Positions 34,972 through 44,800 of a stretch of DNA of 64,000 nucleotides are shown here, in pieces. The DNA comes from Datisca glomerata (taxonomy: Eukaryota > Streptophyta > Magnoliopsida > Cucurbitales > Datiscaceae). The stretch lies in contig QANY01008739.1 of the NCBI GenBank assembly GCA_003255025.1, forward strand, positions 248,001 to 312,000, read 5' to 3'. The position numbers and the translations under genes are program-made. The notes under the pieces were generated by a model. The model saw only the letters and a list, made by a program, of their open reading frames with translations. It had not been told where the DNA came from and made no database searches. Positions within the stretch are counted from its first letter, which is position 1; each line of letters begins with the position of its first letter.

Positions 34972-37376
34972 TGTAATACCCAAGTATTTAATAAAGGGTA
35001 TTTTTGTAATTTAGAACTCTCTCTTTTGTTATCTCAAACTAATCCTTGTAACCACCTACAAATTTCTCTCCCCTTTTTATATGACTGTACATCTCTACTT
35101 CATCTAGTTTCTTCTTCAACAATTATCCTCCATTAATCAAGGTAAATGATTCTGTTTTGTCTCTCTCTCTCCCCCCTCTCTGTTCTGTCCGTCTCTCTCT
35201 TTCCCCCTCTCCGTTCTGTCTCTCTCTCTCCCCCTCTCTGTGTGTTTCTCTCTCCCTCTTCTTCGTCTTCTTCCCCCATATGTTCTATCTCTCTCTCCTT
35301 CGTCTCCCCCTCTCTGTTCTGTCTCTATTTCCCCCTCTCTGTACATTTTTGTCTCTCTCTTCTTCGTCTCCTTCCCCCTCTCTGTTCTGTCTCCCTCTCA
35401 TTTGTCTCCCCCTCTCTGTTCTGTCTCTCTCTCCCCCCTCTCTGTTCTGTCTCTCTCTCTTTTCCCTATCACTATTATGTCTCTCTCTCTCTCTCTCTTC
35501 CCCCTCTCTGTTCTGTCTCTCTCTCCCCCCTCTCTGTTCTGTCTCTCTCTCTTTTCCCTATCACTGTTCTGTCTCTCTCTCTCTCTCTTCCCCCTCTATG
35601 TACGTCTCTCTCCCTCTTCTTTGTCTCATTCCCCTCTCTGTTCTCCCTCTCATTCGTCTCCTTCCCCTCTCTGTTCTCCCTCTCCTTCCCCTCTCTGTTC
35701 TCTCTCTCCTTCGTCTCCCCCTCTCTATTCTGTCTCTCTCTCTCCCCCTCTCTGTTTTGTCTCTCTCTCCCCCCTCTTTGTGCATCTCTCTCTCCCCCTC
35801 TCTATTCTGTCTCTCCCCCCTCTCTTTGCGTCTCTCTCTCCTTCTTCTTCGTCTCCCTCCCTCATTTCTGTTCTATTTCTCTCTCTCCTTCGTCCCCCTG
35901 TTGCGTCTCTCTCTCTCTCTCTCCCCCCTCTTCTTCGTCTTCCTTTTCTATTTTTCCCTTCTTTTGAACCAGTTCACCTGAACCGGACCGGTCAGTCAGA
36001 CCAGACCAGGCCGAACCGGCTCAGTCAGACAGGACCAGACTGAACTGACTCGGTCAGTCTCCACCTGTTCAACCCAACCAGACTAAACCAGACCAAAATA
36101 GCAGAATCGAACCAGTTCACACCACCCGAACCTTGTTGAACCGTTTTAAACCATTTGATAATTTCACCCGATGTGGTTTCCATCTGTTCCCAACCTCGCT
36201 TAGTTATTTAAATAATTGTAGATATTATATGAATTTGTTGTGACATGGGATCCTTGGATTACAGGTCATTAGTTGCTGAATTTAATTTGTAGCAAATCTA
36301 GGTAAGTGAATTTACATAATGATTCGGTTCATATGTTATAAATGTAAAATTTATAATGTGAAATTGTTTATGATTTCTTTATGTTCAATCTTATGGTCAA
36401 ATATTTTATTTGTTTTCCATAATATGATAAAATTATTTACCATGCTATGTATGATTATATTTTTAGTTATACATGTATTAGTTATGTGTTTATGTTCATG
36501 AACAAGTTATATGTTTACTTATGAATATGTGATAACGTGAAATATGAATATTAATTCAAGTAAAAAGTGACAAGTAAACAAGAAGTAGACTTATTCATAT
36601 CCATTGGTTATCAAATAACTAGATTTTTCACGTCATATTATCAAGTTATACAGTTGGGTGTCACCATGTTCATGTTAGCGTCCTTGAGGTTCAGATAACC
36701 TTAAGTGACATCAAGTTTCAGGACACCCAATCTGTCATGTTCACGTTATAAGTTCAAGTTGTGAAACAGTTCTGATTAGGTTGTTAATCGAGAGATATGT
36801 CTAGTCGAATTATGATCAAGCAAGTATAAGTATTGGCATGTATAAGTACAAGTTCAAGTTATATGTTAACCATGAAATCGATGTATTGTTACAAGTATTT
36901 TATGTGACCTGTGAACGTGTGAAATAAATTTGCATGAGTTATATGTTTACATTTATGTCATATGAAACTCATTAGTTACTGAGGTATTTTTAATACACCC
37001 CCATAGATGATTGTGTTGCAGATGATGGTAAACAATAGGAGTGAGGGACTGCCATAGCAAGCACGATTATGATTTCTAAGTTTAATTATGACTTCAGTTA
37101 TTTTATATATTTATGAATATTTATGTTTAATCTTTCATGTCATATAGATTTTTGTGCTCCACTTTATTACAGTTTAATGAATCATTTATTTCAGTTTTAT
37201 GAGTTAATATTATTTTAAATAATTTTTATGCTTCCGCTATTTAAGGTTAAAAATTAGGGCAAAATTAGGGTTTCTAATTTGGGGATTTTCTCAAATTATG
37301 GTTTTAATTGAATTAGAGAATTTTTTAAAATTTAAAATTTCAAGCATGTTTAACCCTCGGGAATCGGGACGTTACA
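34972..37376 (+). repeat. 3' LTR of the chromovirus (2405 bp)
   Basis: Begins TGTAATACCC and ends CGTTACA with short inverted termini (TGTAA/TTACA), directly followed by the TATTA target duplication. It carries a longer pyrimidine tract than the 5' LTR. CAGACCAGACC-type short repeats at about 35990-36110 are shared with the 5' LTR. Confidence 0.93.
35150..35962 (+). repeat. Polypyrimidine CT-rich tract in the 3' LTR
   Basis: About 810 bp of the same CT-rich units as in the 5' LTR, longer by about 200 bp. The near-continuous pyrimidine strand could form triplex DNA. The several long frames through it are low-complexity artefacts. Confidence 0.9.
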
Positions 37377-37689
37377 TATTAATTTTAGCATAAAACTGCT
37401 AGAACATGCATTATCTAGTAAAATATTTTCTGCTAGACCATGGTCTAGCGATGTGGCATGAAAAGAATACTTGAGTCACAAAATGTAAATAATTTAGTCA
37501 CATAATTATCATTATCATTATCAACATATTTACAAAGCATGTTTACACGTAAAAATGCTTTGATATATTAACAATTGCATCTTTCCTTAACATCTTTACA
37601 ACTATCAACATCTATGGAATCCTACCATGAAGCATTTCACACAAAAAATACTTTGGTCTATTAACAAAACATGGGCTATCTTGGTGAGA

Positions 37690-38121
37690 AACGGATCGAC
37701 TCTTTACAAGTCCGCCTATCATGGCCTAGCCCACCACATCTACCACACCTATTTCGTTTACGTGCTTCTCCAATAGAAGGTATTTTTTTCTTCCTACATC
37801 TTTCAGATGATCATCTACTATTTGGGAGCAACACTGTAACACATCTAACATCATATGATACTTGCCAATCTTGTAGACTACTAACTAGATAAATAGACTC
37901 AAGAACTTCATACGTAGCCGATGTAATGAGCGGTCCAATTTAAGAACTGAGTACAACTTTTGTAATAGTTGTTCAAATGTGTAATATTTGGACATATATA
38001 TCGGTTTCGCTGGAGTTGTAGTCACATACTTAAAGCATTCATCTTTACTTACCCATTCTCCTCCAAACATCAACATTATTCATATTTCTCCCATATCTGA
38101 AAGATTTGACAATTCAAACAT
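37690..38121 (-). pseudogene. MURA-type transposase relic, copy A (N-terminus joined to C-terminal zinc knuckle)
   Basis: The minus strand encodes the MULE N-terminal motif (MFGGEWVSKDECFKY ... YYTFEQLLQKLY) at about 38076-37885. About 130 bp on, in another frame, comes the C-terminal CCHC-like GHDRRTCK motif (about 37750-37690). The DDE catalytic core is absent, so it derives from an internally deleted element. A TGA replaces CGA in the N-terminal part compared with copy B. Confidence 0.65.
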
Positions 38122-38365
38122 TTAAATATAATATTATTTCGACAATAACAAGCTTGCCAGTAACTAGAAGTCTAACAATAAAGAAAATGATTAGCATATT
38201 AATGTTTGCTACACTTGAGCTTAAATGTGTATGTGTAAAGATTAATTTATAATTAAATTTTACTCAATTGTATGAATACTATAGTCTAGCCATATCCTAT
38301 ACTACCGTCTAACAATTTAGTCTAGTATTCTAGCCATGTAGTAGACTATAGTCTAGCAATGTAGT

Positions 38366-39010
38366 TTAGACCCATATTACCATGTTTTTGTTTGATGTGC
38401 TAGACCATGGTCTAGCAGACAATATTCTGCTAGACCGCGATCTAGCAAGTGTTAATTTTGATACAAAACTTATAGACCATGGTCTAGCGACCTAACATGA
38501 TCATAAGTTCAGACCCCATATTGTCATGTTTCTGTTTGTTGTGCTAGACCATGGTCTAGCAAGTGTTAATTTTAATACAAAACTTATAGACCATGGTCTA
38601 GCGACCTAACATGAACAAAATACTTATGTTTTGGGATGACTTATATTGTTAATGCAGGTTGTTTAGGAAGTCATAAGTTCAAATCCCATATTGCCACGTT
38701 TCCGTTTGCTCTGCTAGACTGTGGTCTAGCAAGTGTTAATTTTAACATAAAACTACTAGATCATGGTCTAGCGACCTGGCTTGAAAAAAATTACTTGTGT
38801 TTTGGGGTGATTTATATTATTAATGCAGATTTTTTATGATGTCATAAGTTCAGACCCCATATTGCCTTGTTTCTGTTTGCACTGCTAGACCATAGTCTAG
38901 CAGCCAATATCCCGCGGTCTAGGAAGTATTAATTTTAACATAAAACTGCTAGACCATGCATGGTCTAGTAGAATATTTTCTACTAGACCATGGTCTAGCA
39001 ATGTGACATG
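38366..39010. repeat. ~171-bp tandem repeats with CTAGACCATGGTCTAG palindromes, copy B
   Basis: GGGATGACTTATATT-type landmarks recur at 38633 and 38805 (172 bp). Perfect 16-bp palindromes occur near 38402, 38546 and 38986, and related imperfect ones between. Copy B has one extra unit at its start compared with copy A. The site equivalent to the gypsy insertion point (AAGTATTAATTTTAAC, near 38926) is uninterrupted. Confidence 0.82.
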
Positions 39011-39239
39011 AAAAGAATACTTGAGTCACAAAATGTAAATAATTTAGTCACATAATTATCATGATCATTGTCAAAGCATGTTTAAACGTAAAAATGCTTT
39101 GATCTATTAACAATTGCATCTTTCCTTAACATCTTTACAGCTATTAACAAATCATATCAACATCTATGGAATCGTACCTTGAAACATTTCACACAAAAAA
39201 TACTTTGATCTATTAACAAAACATGGGCTATCTTGGTGA

Positions 39240-39675
39240 GAAACGGATCGACTCTTTACAAGTCCGCCTATCATGGCCTAGCCCACCACATCTACCACAC
39301 CTATTTCATTTTTACGTGCTTCTCCAATCGAAGGTATTTTTTTCTTCATACGTCTTTCAGATGGTCATCTACTATTTGGGAGCAACACTGTAACACATCT
39401 AACATTATCTGATACTTGCCAATCTTGTCGACTACCAACTGGATAAATAGACTCAAGAACTTCATACGTAGCCGATGTAATGCGCGATCCAATTTAAGAA
39501 CTGAGTACAACTTTTGTAATAATTGTTCAAATGTGTAATATTTGGACATACATATCGGCTTCGCTGGAGTTGTAGTCACATACTTAAAGCATTCATCTTT
39601 ACTTACCCATTCTCTTCCAAACATCAACACTATTCGTATTTCTTCCATATCTGAAAGATTTGACAATTCAAACAT
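39240..39675 (-). pseudogene. MURA-type transposase relic, copy B
   Basis: Opens at 39675 with MFELSNLSDMEEIRIVLMFG and continues through EWVSKDECFKYVTTTPAKP and YYTFEQLLQKLYSVLKLD, matching the N-terminal domain of plant MULE transposases. A frame shift later comes KKKIPSIGEARK, then the zinc knuckle NRCGRCGGLGHDRRTC (about 39300-39240), the classical MULE C-terminus. The central several hundred residues with the DDE catalytic triad are missing. The frame remains open for 109 codons, but the product cannot be an active transposase. Confidence 0.7.
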
Positions 39676-39985
39676 TTAAATCTAATATAATTGTGACGAA
39701 AACAAGCTTGCCAATAACTAGAAGTCTAACAGTCCAGCAATCTAACAATAAAGAAAATGATTAGAATATTAGTGTTTGCTACACTTGAGCTTAAATGTGT
39801 ATGGATAAAGATTAATTTACAATTAAATTTCACTTAATTGTATGAATACTATAGTCTAGCAGTCTAGTCATATCTTATACTACAGTCTAACAATTTAGTC
39901 TAGTAGTCTAGCCATGTACTAAACTATAGTCTAGCAATGTAGTCTAACAGTCTAGCAGTATACTAGACTATAGTATAACATTGTG

Positions 39986-41328
39986 TAACCAAACCCATTA
40001 TATCCATTCATATAAATCAATAATACAAAAGTTTGATTTTTCTATATACACATTAGAATTTTCTAACTAAAATGCACAATAACTAAGTGAACATCTAACA
40101 AAAAAAATCTCAACAAAGTCATAAGTTTAGTAGTGTACCTCTTTGACCATCCAACCACCACTATGCAAAATATATTCTCTAGAGTCCACCACTTTCGTTC
40201 TAGAACCACTTTACCATTGTTGATGGTAAACTCAATAAGTTTAGAGTTTGTGTTAGTGGAAGATATGAGTGAGAGTTTGCATCAATGGAGGAAATGAGTG
40301 AGAGATTGAGTTGATAGATGATAAAATGGAAATAAAAAAGAGAGAGAGGGGTCCATGTGAAGAAGTGGAAAATGGAGAATACGAAGAGAAGAGAACCCCG
40401 AATTAGAGGGAAAACAAAATAAAAGAGAAAAAGAAGTAAGTGAGAAATTGTGGGGTTCACAAGTCTTAAAATAAAAAGGGCACAATTGACTCTTTACTAC
40501 AAAAAATGAAATTTAATTAAAAATAAGAGAGTGGTCTTTATATCGTTAAAAACTCTCATAATGTAAAGATTTCTGAACATATTATTCATATCTTTATCCC
40601 TCGTATCATTGCATTGCAAAATTTTGGTTCTCCCCTTATCTATAATTTGAAGTTTTGGAGTGAAAAAACAGTTGATGTAGATATTATTGACACTAAAATC
40701 TCAATCTCTATGTCTTAACACAGATATAGTTGAAATCATTTTACACACCATCTCCTTTACAATATATACATCCTTAGAAAACAAAGGTCTTCAACAGTAG
40801 GAGTTAGGAGGGACAGCCCCAACCCAGGAGGGAGGAGGAGAAGTTCATGGCTACACCACATTTAGAAAGTCTATCAGTCATAACATATAAATCCTAAGAA
40901 TAAAAGAGACAGAACAATTAACATGAAGAACTAAAACAGTAAAAATAGATTCGTTTCGAGGTTCCGTCAAATTCGAGCAGTTGGAACTAATGGGTAAGCT
41001 ACGATTAGAGCAATCAGATTCAGCAAATGACTATGGTCAGGGGATTTGTATGAGCTAAGTGAAGAACTTTTAACAAGGCCATAAGTGAAGACTTATTCAA
41101 CCTTTGTTCTTGTTGCAAACTCCTTTTTTCACTCCGGTTAGATAAATACAGTATGACAAATTCGTTATTAATTATTTTTCTTTAAGGATAAAATGTATTT
41201 TCTTTTATGTTAAACAAAATGTATTTAAGAGAGAAGTGACAATTAAAAGAGAAAAATCAGGGAGTGATAAAACTTCTGTTATCTGTTTAGACTTGGTTCA
41301 TAACAACTCCCCAAACTTCATCCTTTAC

Positions 41329-41330
<2 letters not shown>
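39986..41330. other. MULE right flank and intergenic DNA, no gene seen
   Basis: 40140-40460 is purine-rich on + (pyrimidine-rich leader-like on -), plausibly the 5' leader of the transposase relic. From about 40570 to 41330 there is AT-rich spacer upstream of the invertase gene. Nothing else is recognised. Confidence 0.45.

Positions 41331-41331
<1 letters not shown>

Positions 41332-41400
<69 letters not shown>
41332..41400 (+). repeat. Compound microsatellite (CT)n(CA)n in the invertase promoter
   Basis: About 24 CT dinucleotides are followed by about 10 CA dinucleotides, some 450 bp upstream of the invertase ATG. Likely length-polymorphic. Confidence 0.95.
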
Positions 41401-41761
41401 TTCTGTCATCTTTTCTATTAATCTTCTGTTAAATAAGTACTGAAATGAACACTGTTTAGTTTCATGGACGATTACAAAGCCTATAAAAATTTGCCAAGAA
41501 ACTAAAGTAAAACATTTGGTAAACAAAGTCCCACCCATTTGCTAAAAGCAAAAGTTTAATACTTTACACAGTTATGGGGATGTGTCTATGAGAGTAAATA
41601 GTGGAAAACAGATTACAAACTCTGCCTATAAACACTTCTTAACTTCCCACTACAGAACTGCCACATCAAATTTTTTAGTTTATCCAAAACTTATCCTCCT
41701 TTTTTTTCTTATTATTATCTACTTATACCCATTTCCTCTCTCCATCTCTCTCTCTGATCGC

Positions 41762-41769
41762 TATAAATA
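41762..41769 (+). promoter_or_regulatory. TATA box of the invertase gene
   Basis: TATAAATA lies 86 bp upstream of the ATG. It is followed about 30 bp later by a CT-rich initiator/leader (CTCTCTCTCTGTTTCTCTCTC), the usual plant arrangement. Confidence 0.65.
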
Positions 41770-41854
41770 ACGAAACTCATTGCTCTCATTTTAACTCTCT
41801 CTCTGTTTCTCTCTCTGGCCCTAATTTTATGTTCTGTTTTCTTGGTTTTTTATA

Positions 41855-44800
41855 ATGGGGTTTTCAATGAAGTTGCTTTCACTTATATCAGTGCTATGTT
41901 ATATTTGTTTGATAAGAAACAATGGGGTCAAGGCATCACACAAAGTATACCCTGAATTACAGTCTCTTGACGTGGAGAATATTAAGCAAATCCATAGAAC
42001 TGCCTTCCATTTCCAACCTCGTCGTCACTGGATCAATGGTACATTTTCTTTTCTCTCTAGAAATTCTTATTCCTTTTCCTTAATGTTTTGTTTTCTTTTT
42101 ATTAATGACTTTCCCTTAATATTATTTTATTAATTCTAACTCGATTCTTTTATTATGTAGCTTTCTTATTAATTTAGAATAAATAAAGAGCATATTAAAT
42201 ATCTCTTACATTAACTCTTGTTTTTTTCCCTTTTACAAAGCAATATTTATATAATTGATGTTACGTGTTATTTTTATTAATTCATTATTTATTTAATCAA
42301 TCGAGTCATTGACTCATTGTGTAATTTTAACTCTTGAGTCATAATATAAAGTATCATATTATTAAAAGCTAGTAATTAATTTCTTAAGTTTTGTTTCATT
42401 AAAACATTACTATATATTTATATAATTGGTTTTGATGCAAATACAAACAATAAAAGGTTCTTCCTTTATACCATTTTAGTTAGGGGTGTTCAACGGTCGG
42501 TCTGGTCGGACTTTTGGAAGAAAACTAGACCAGACCGAAAATTAAGGTCCTCCTATATGGAGGACCTGACCGACCATAACACTGTAAAAAATATGATCCA
42601 TCCGGACCGAACATCAACAGTCGGATCAAACAGATTTTATGGACTAAAGGCTGAGCTGAGGGAGGGGAGAGGTGAGAGGCAGAGTCGTGAGACGTGAGAG
42701 AGGCTGAGGTGAGGGAGAGAGAGTGAAGAAGGACTGAGCTGAGGGAGGGGAGAGGTGAGAGGGAGAGTCGTGAGACGTGAGAGGGGTTGAGCTGAGGGAG
42801 AAAGAGTGAAGAGGGACTGAGCAGAGGGAGGTGAGGGGTGAGAGGCAGAGTCGTGAGACGTGAGAGGGGCTGAGCTGCGAGAGAGAGAGTGAAGAGGGAC
42901 TGAGCTGAGGGAGGGGAGATGTGAGAGGCAGAGTCGTGAGACGTGAGAGGGGATGAGCTGAGGGGGAGAGAGTGAAGAGGGACTGAGTTGAGGGAGGGGA
43001 GTGGTGAGAGGAAGAGTCGTGAGACGTGAGAGAGGCTAGCTGGAGTCGAGACGCGAGGGGCACTGGCTGGAGGCGAGACGTGAGAGGGGCTGGCTGGAGG
43101 CGCGAAGAAGGAAAGGGTCTGACTGAGCTGCGGGAGAGAAGAGAAATAACCTGAAACCCTAAAAAATTACATATATATATATATAGACACTATACGGTCG
43201 GATCGGTCCAGAACTAACGAAAATTTTAGACCGATCTAAAATTTTGGTCTTCTCTAAAAGGAGGACCAAACTGACCATTAATAATAAAAATACCGTTCAG
43301 ACCGATCAATTTTGAAACTACACGGTCTAGATAATTTTTGAACACCCCTAACTTTTAGTGCTTTTAGAGTCAATTCCGTTGAGTATTAATACTTCTTAAT
43401 ATTCTTAATTGCAATAAATTATTACATTCGGCAGCTTTCTTTGAAATAAAAATAATTTTTTATATTTTTTTTAAAGCAAATCGTTTTCAAGAAATCTTTC
43501 TATTCCAACTTTTCTTTTTGGCCTATTTTGACATTTTGCCTATATTTTCTTATAGGAAATATATTGGTGAATAAATTTACAGTTTCTTATAGGAGAGAAA
43601 AGTTTATAATCATATCACACAGAGACATATTTTTTAATCAGATCAAATAAATTTATATTTTGTTCTCGATCTTATTCACTACTGATCACTAATAATAACT
43701 CGTGAGAGAAGACATGTTTTTCTTCTTTTATTAAAAAAATTAGTAGTTGGGCATAACTAATTGTCTGAAAAGAGAGATTAAAATAAAATAAAAAAATTTT
43801 AAAGAGCAAGTTTAACAATAAATTAGACTACTACTACCCAACCATAATAAAGAAATGAGTTGAGAACTTAAGGGGACCACCTTTCATAAGGTGCAGCCGC
43901 AGAACGTGGCCCTATTGATGATGAAGATGAGTGTTAGTGGAGTCACAAATTATTCATCAATAGCTGGTCCCACTCCTTCTCCACTAAGAGAGAAAATATT
44001 GAATTGACTTCACATCAAGTCATAAAAATTAAAATTTTGGGTACAGATCATGTACGTTATAAATATTTTCTCTCTACATTTGAGAAAATATTCAATATAC
44101 ATATGTATATAGTTTACGTCTAAATGTCTATAAAAACAGCTCAGCTCATGTAGCTTACAAAGCTTGTACTGCATAAATAACCCATCAAGTAAAAATGTAA
44201 AGGAATATTGAAATATTAAGTTTTCAGGAATACTCTCAACAAGATCATTTCACATTCTATATGAACAGAATAAGTGTAGAATGAGTTCAATTGTAAAGAT
44301 TTGTCTATCTTATTTTTCAAAGATTTTGTTATTGTAGCTGTACCCTTAGTGTATCTTCTATTGGATCACTCTATGTGATGTTGCGTGTTGTTCAGATCGG
44401 CTAGTTGACCACATTGAAAAAGCAAAATATCACTTTTCTTTTCAAGCTTTGCAGTTCGGCTAGTTGTTCAGATCTCATCAACAATTATTAAGGACCGAGC
44501 GAACATAGTGTCATTTTCGTACATACTTGCAAAGTAAAGTTCAAATATTATAAGTAGAAATTGCAGCTTTGGCCATCAGAAGAAGTGAAATTATAAAGAA
44601 GTTCCAACTTCAAACGATTTCATTGGCTTTTTGTCAACTAAGTACTCTAAGTTACATATATACTGATGAGAATTTAATAAAAGCTGCAACATTACTTTCT
44701 GCTGAGGCTTTTAAATCAACAACTGGGCATATTCAGTGCTTCTTCTTTTTTTTCTATTTCTTTTATGAAATGCTATCCATATATATATATATATATATAT

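Larger units (their letters stand above)
28364..37376 (+). mobile_element. Ty3/gypsy chromovirus (Tekay/Del-like), 9.0 kb, with TATTA target duplication
   Basis: The LTRs start TGTAATACCC at 28364 and 34972, and the right end is CGTTACA at 37376. TATTA flanks both sides. Internal order is gag, zinc knuckle, protease, RT, RNase H, integrase, chromodomain, which defines a chromovirus. A purine-rich tract (AAGGAGTGGAGAA) precedes the 3' LTR. Long LTRs (about 2.4 kb) and a C-terminal chromodomain point to the Tekay/Del clade. All coding regions carry stops or frameshifts, and the primer-binding region is deleted, so it is immobile on its own. It inserted into copy A of a tandem MULE duplication. 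Confidence 0.93.
37377..39985. repeat. Tandem duplication of a MULE-derived unit, period about 1551 bp
   Basis: ATGGGCTATCTTGGTGAGAA occurs at 37671 and 39222, and the surrounding kilobase is colinear in both copies (ATTTAGTCACATAATTATCA, GTATGAATACTATAGTCTAG and others). Copy A is 27895-28363 plus 37382 to about 38365; copy B is about 38366-39985. Removing the 9018-bp insertion and one TATTA makes the left markers fit the same offset (28065 versus 38633). Divergence is a few percent, with small indels. Confidence 0.9.
25916..40570. mobile_element. Decayed Mutator-like element (Kaonashi-like: transposase plus ULP1-like protease), rearranged
   Basis: The left part carries a + strand relic with C48/ULP1 protease motifs (27226-27596). 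The right part carries minus-strand MURA-type transposase relics (37690-38121 and 39240-39675). Convergent transposase and ULP1-like genes are the known layout of Kaonashi-type MULEs. The flanks at about 25920-26060 and about 40480-40560 (reverse complement) share weak similarity (GATATTAAGACC versus GATATAAAGACC, AATTTCATTT, GAGTC), which may be the long terminal inverted repeats. The 28364-37376 gypsy element is a later insertion. The outer limits and single-element interpretation are inference. Confidence 0.45.

Noticed and set aside
27895..39010. CRISPR-like array (regular repeats with palindromes)
   Set aside because: Spacers are themselves repeated and nearly identical between units, units are ~171 bp, and the context is a plant MULE.
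42644..43063. 139-codon minus-strand frame with periodic Ser/Pro
   Set aside because: It is the translation of the 83-bp minisatellite inside a non-coding hAT-like element.
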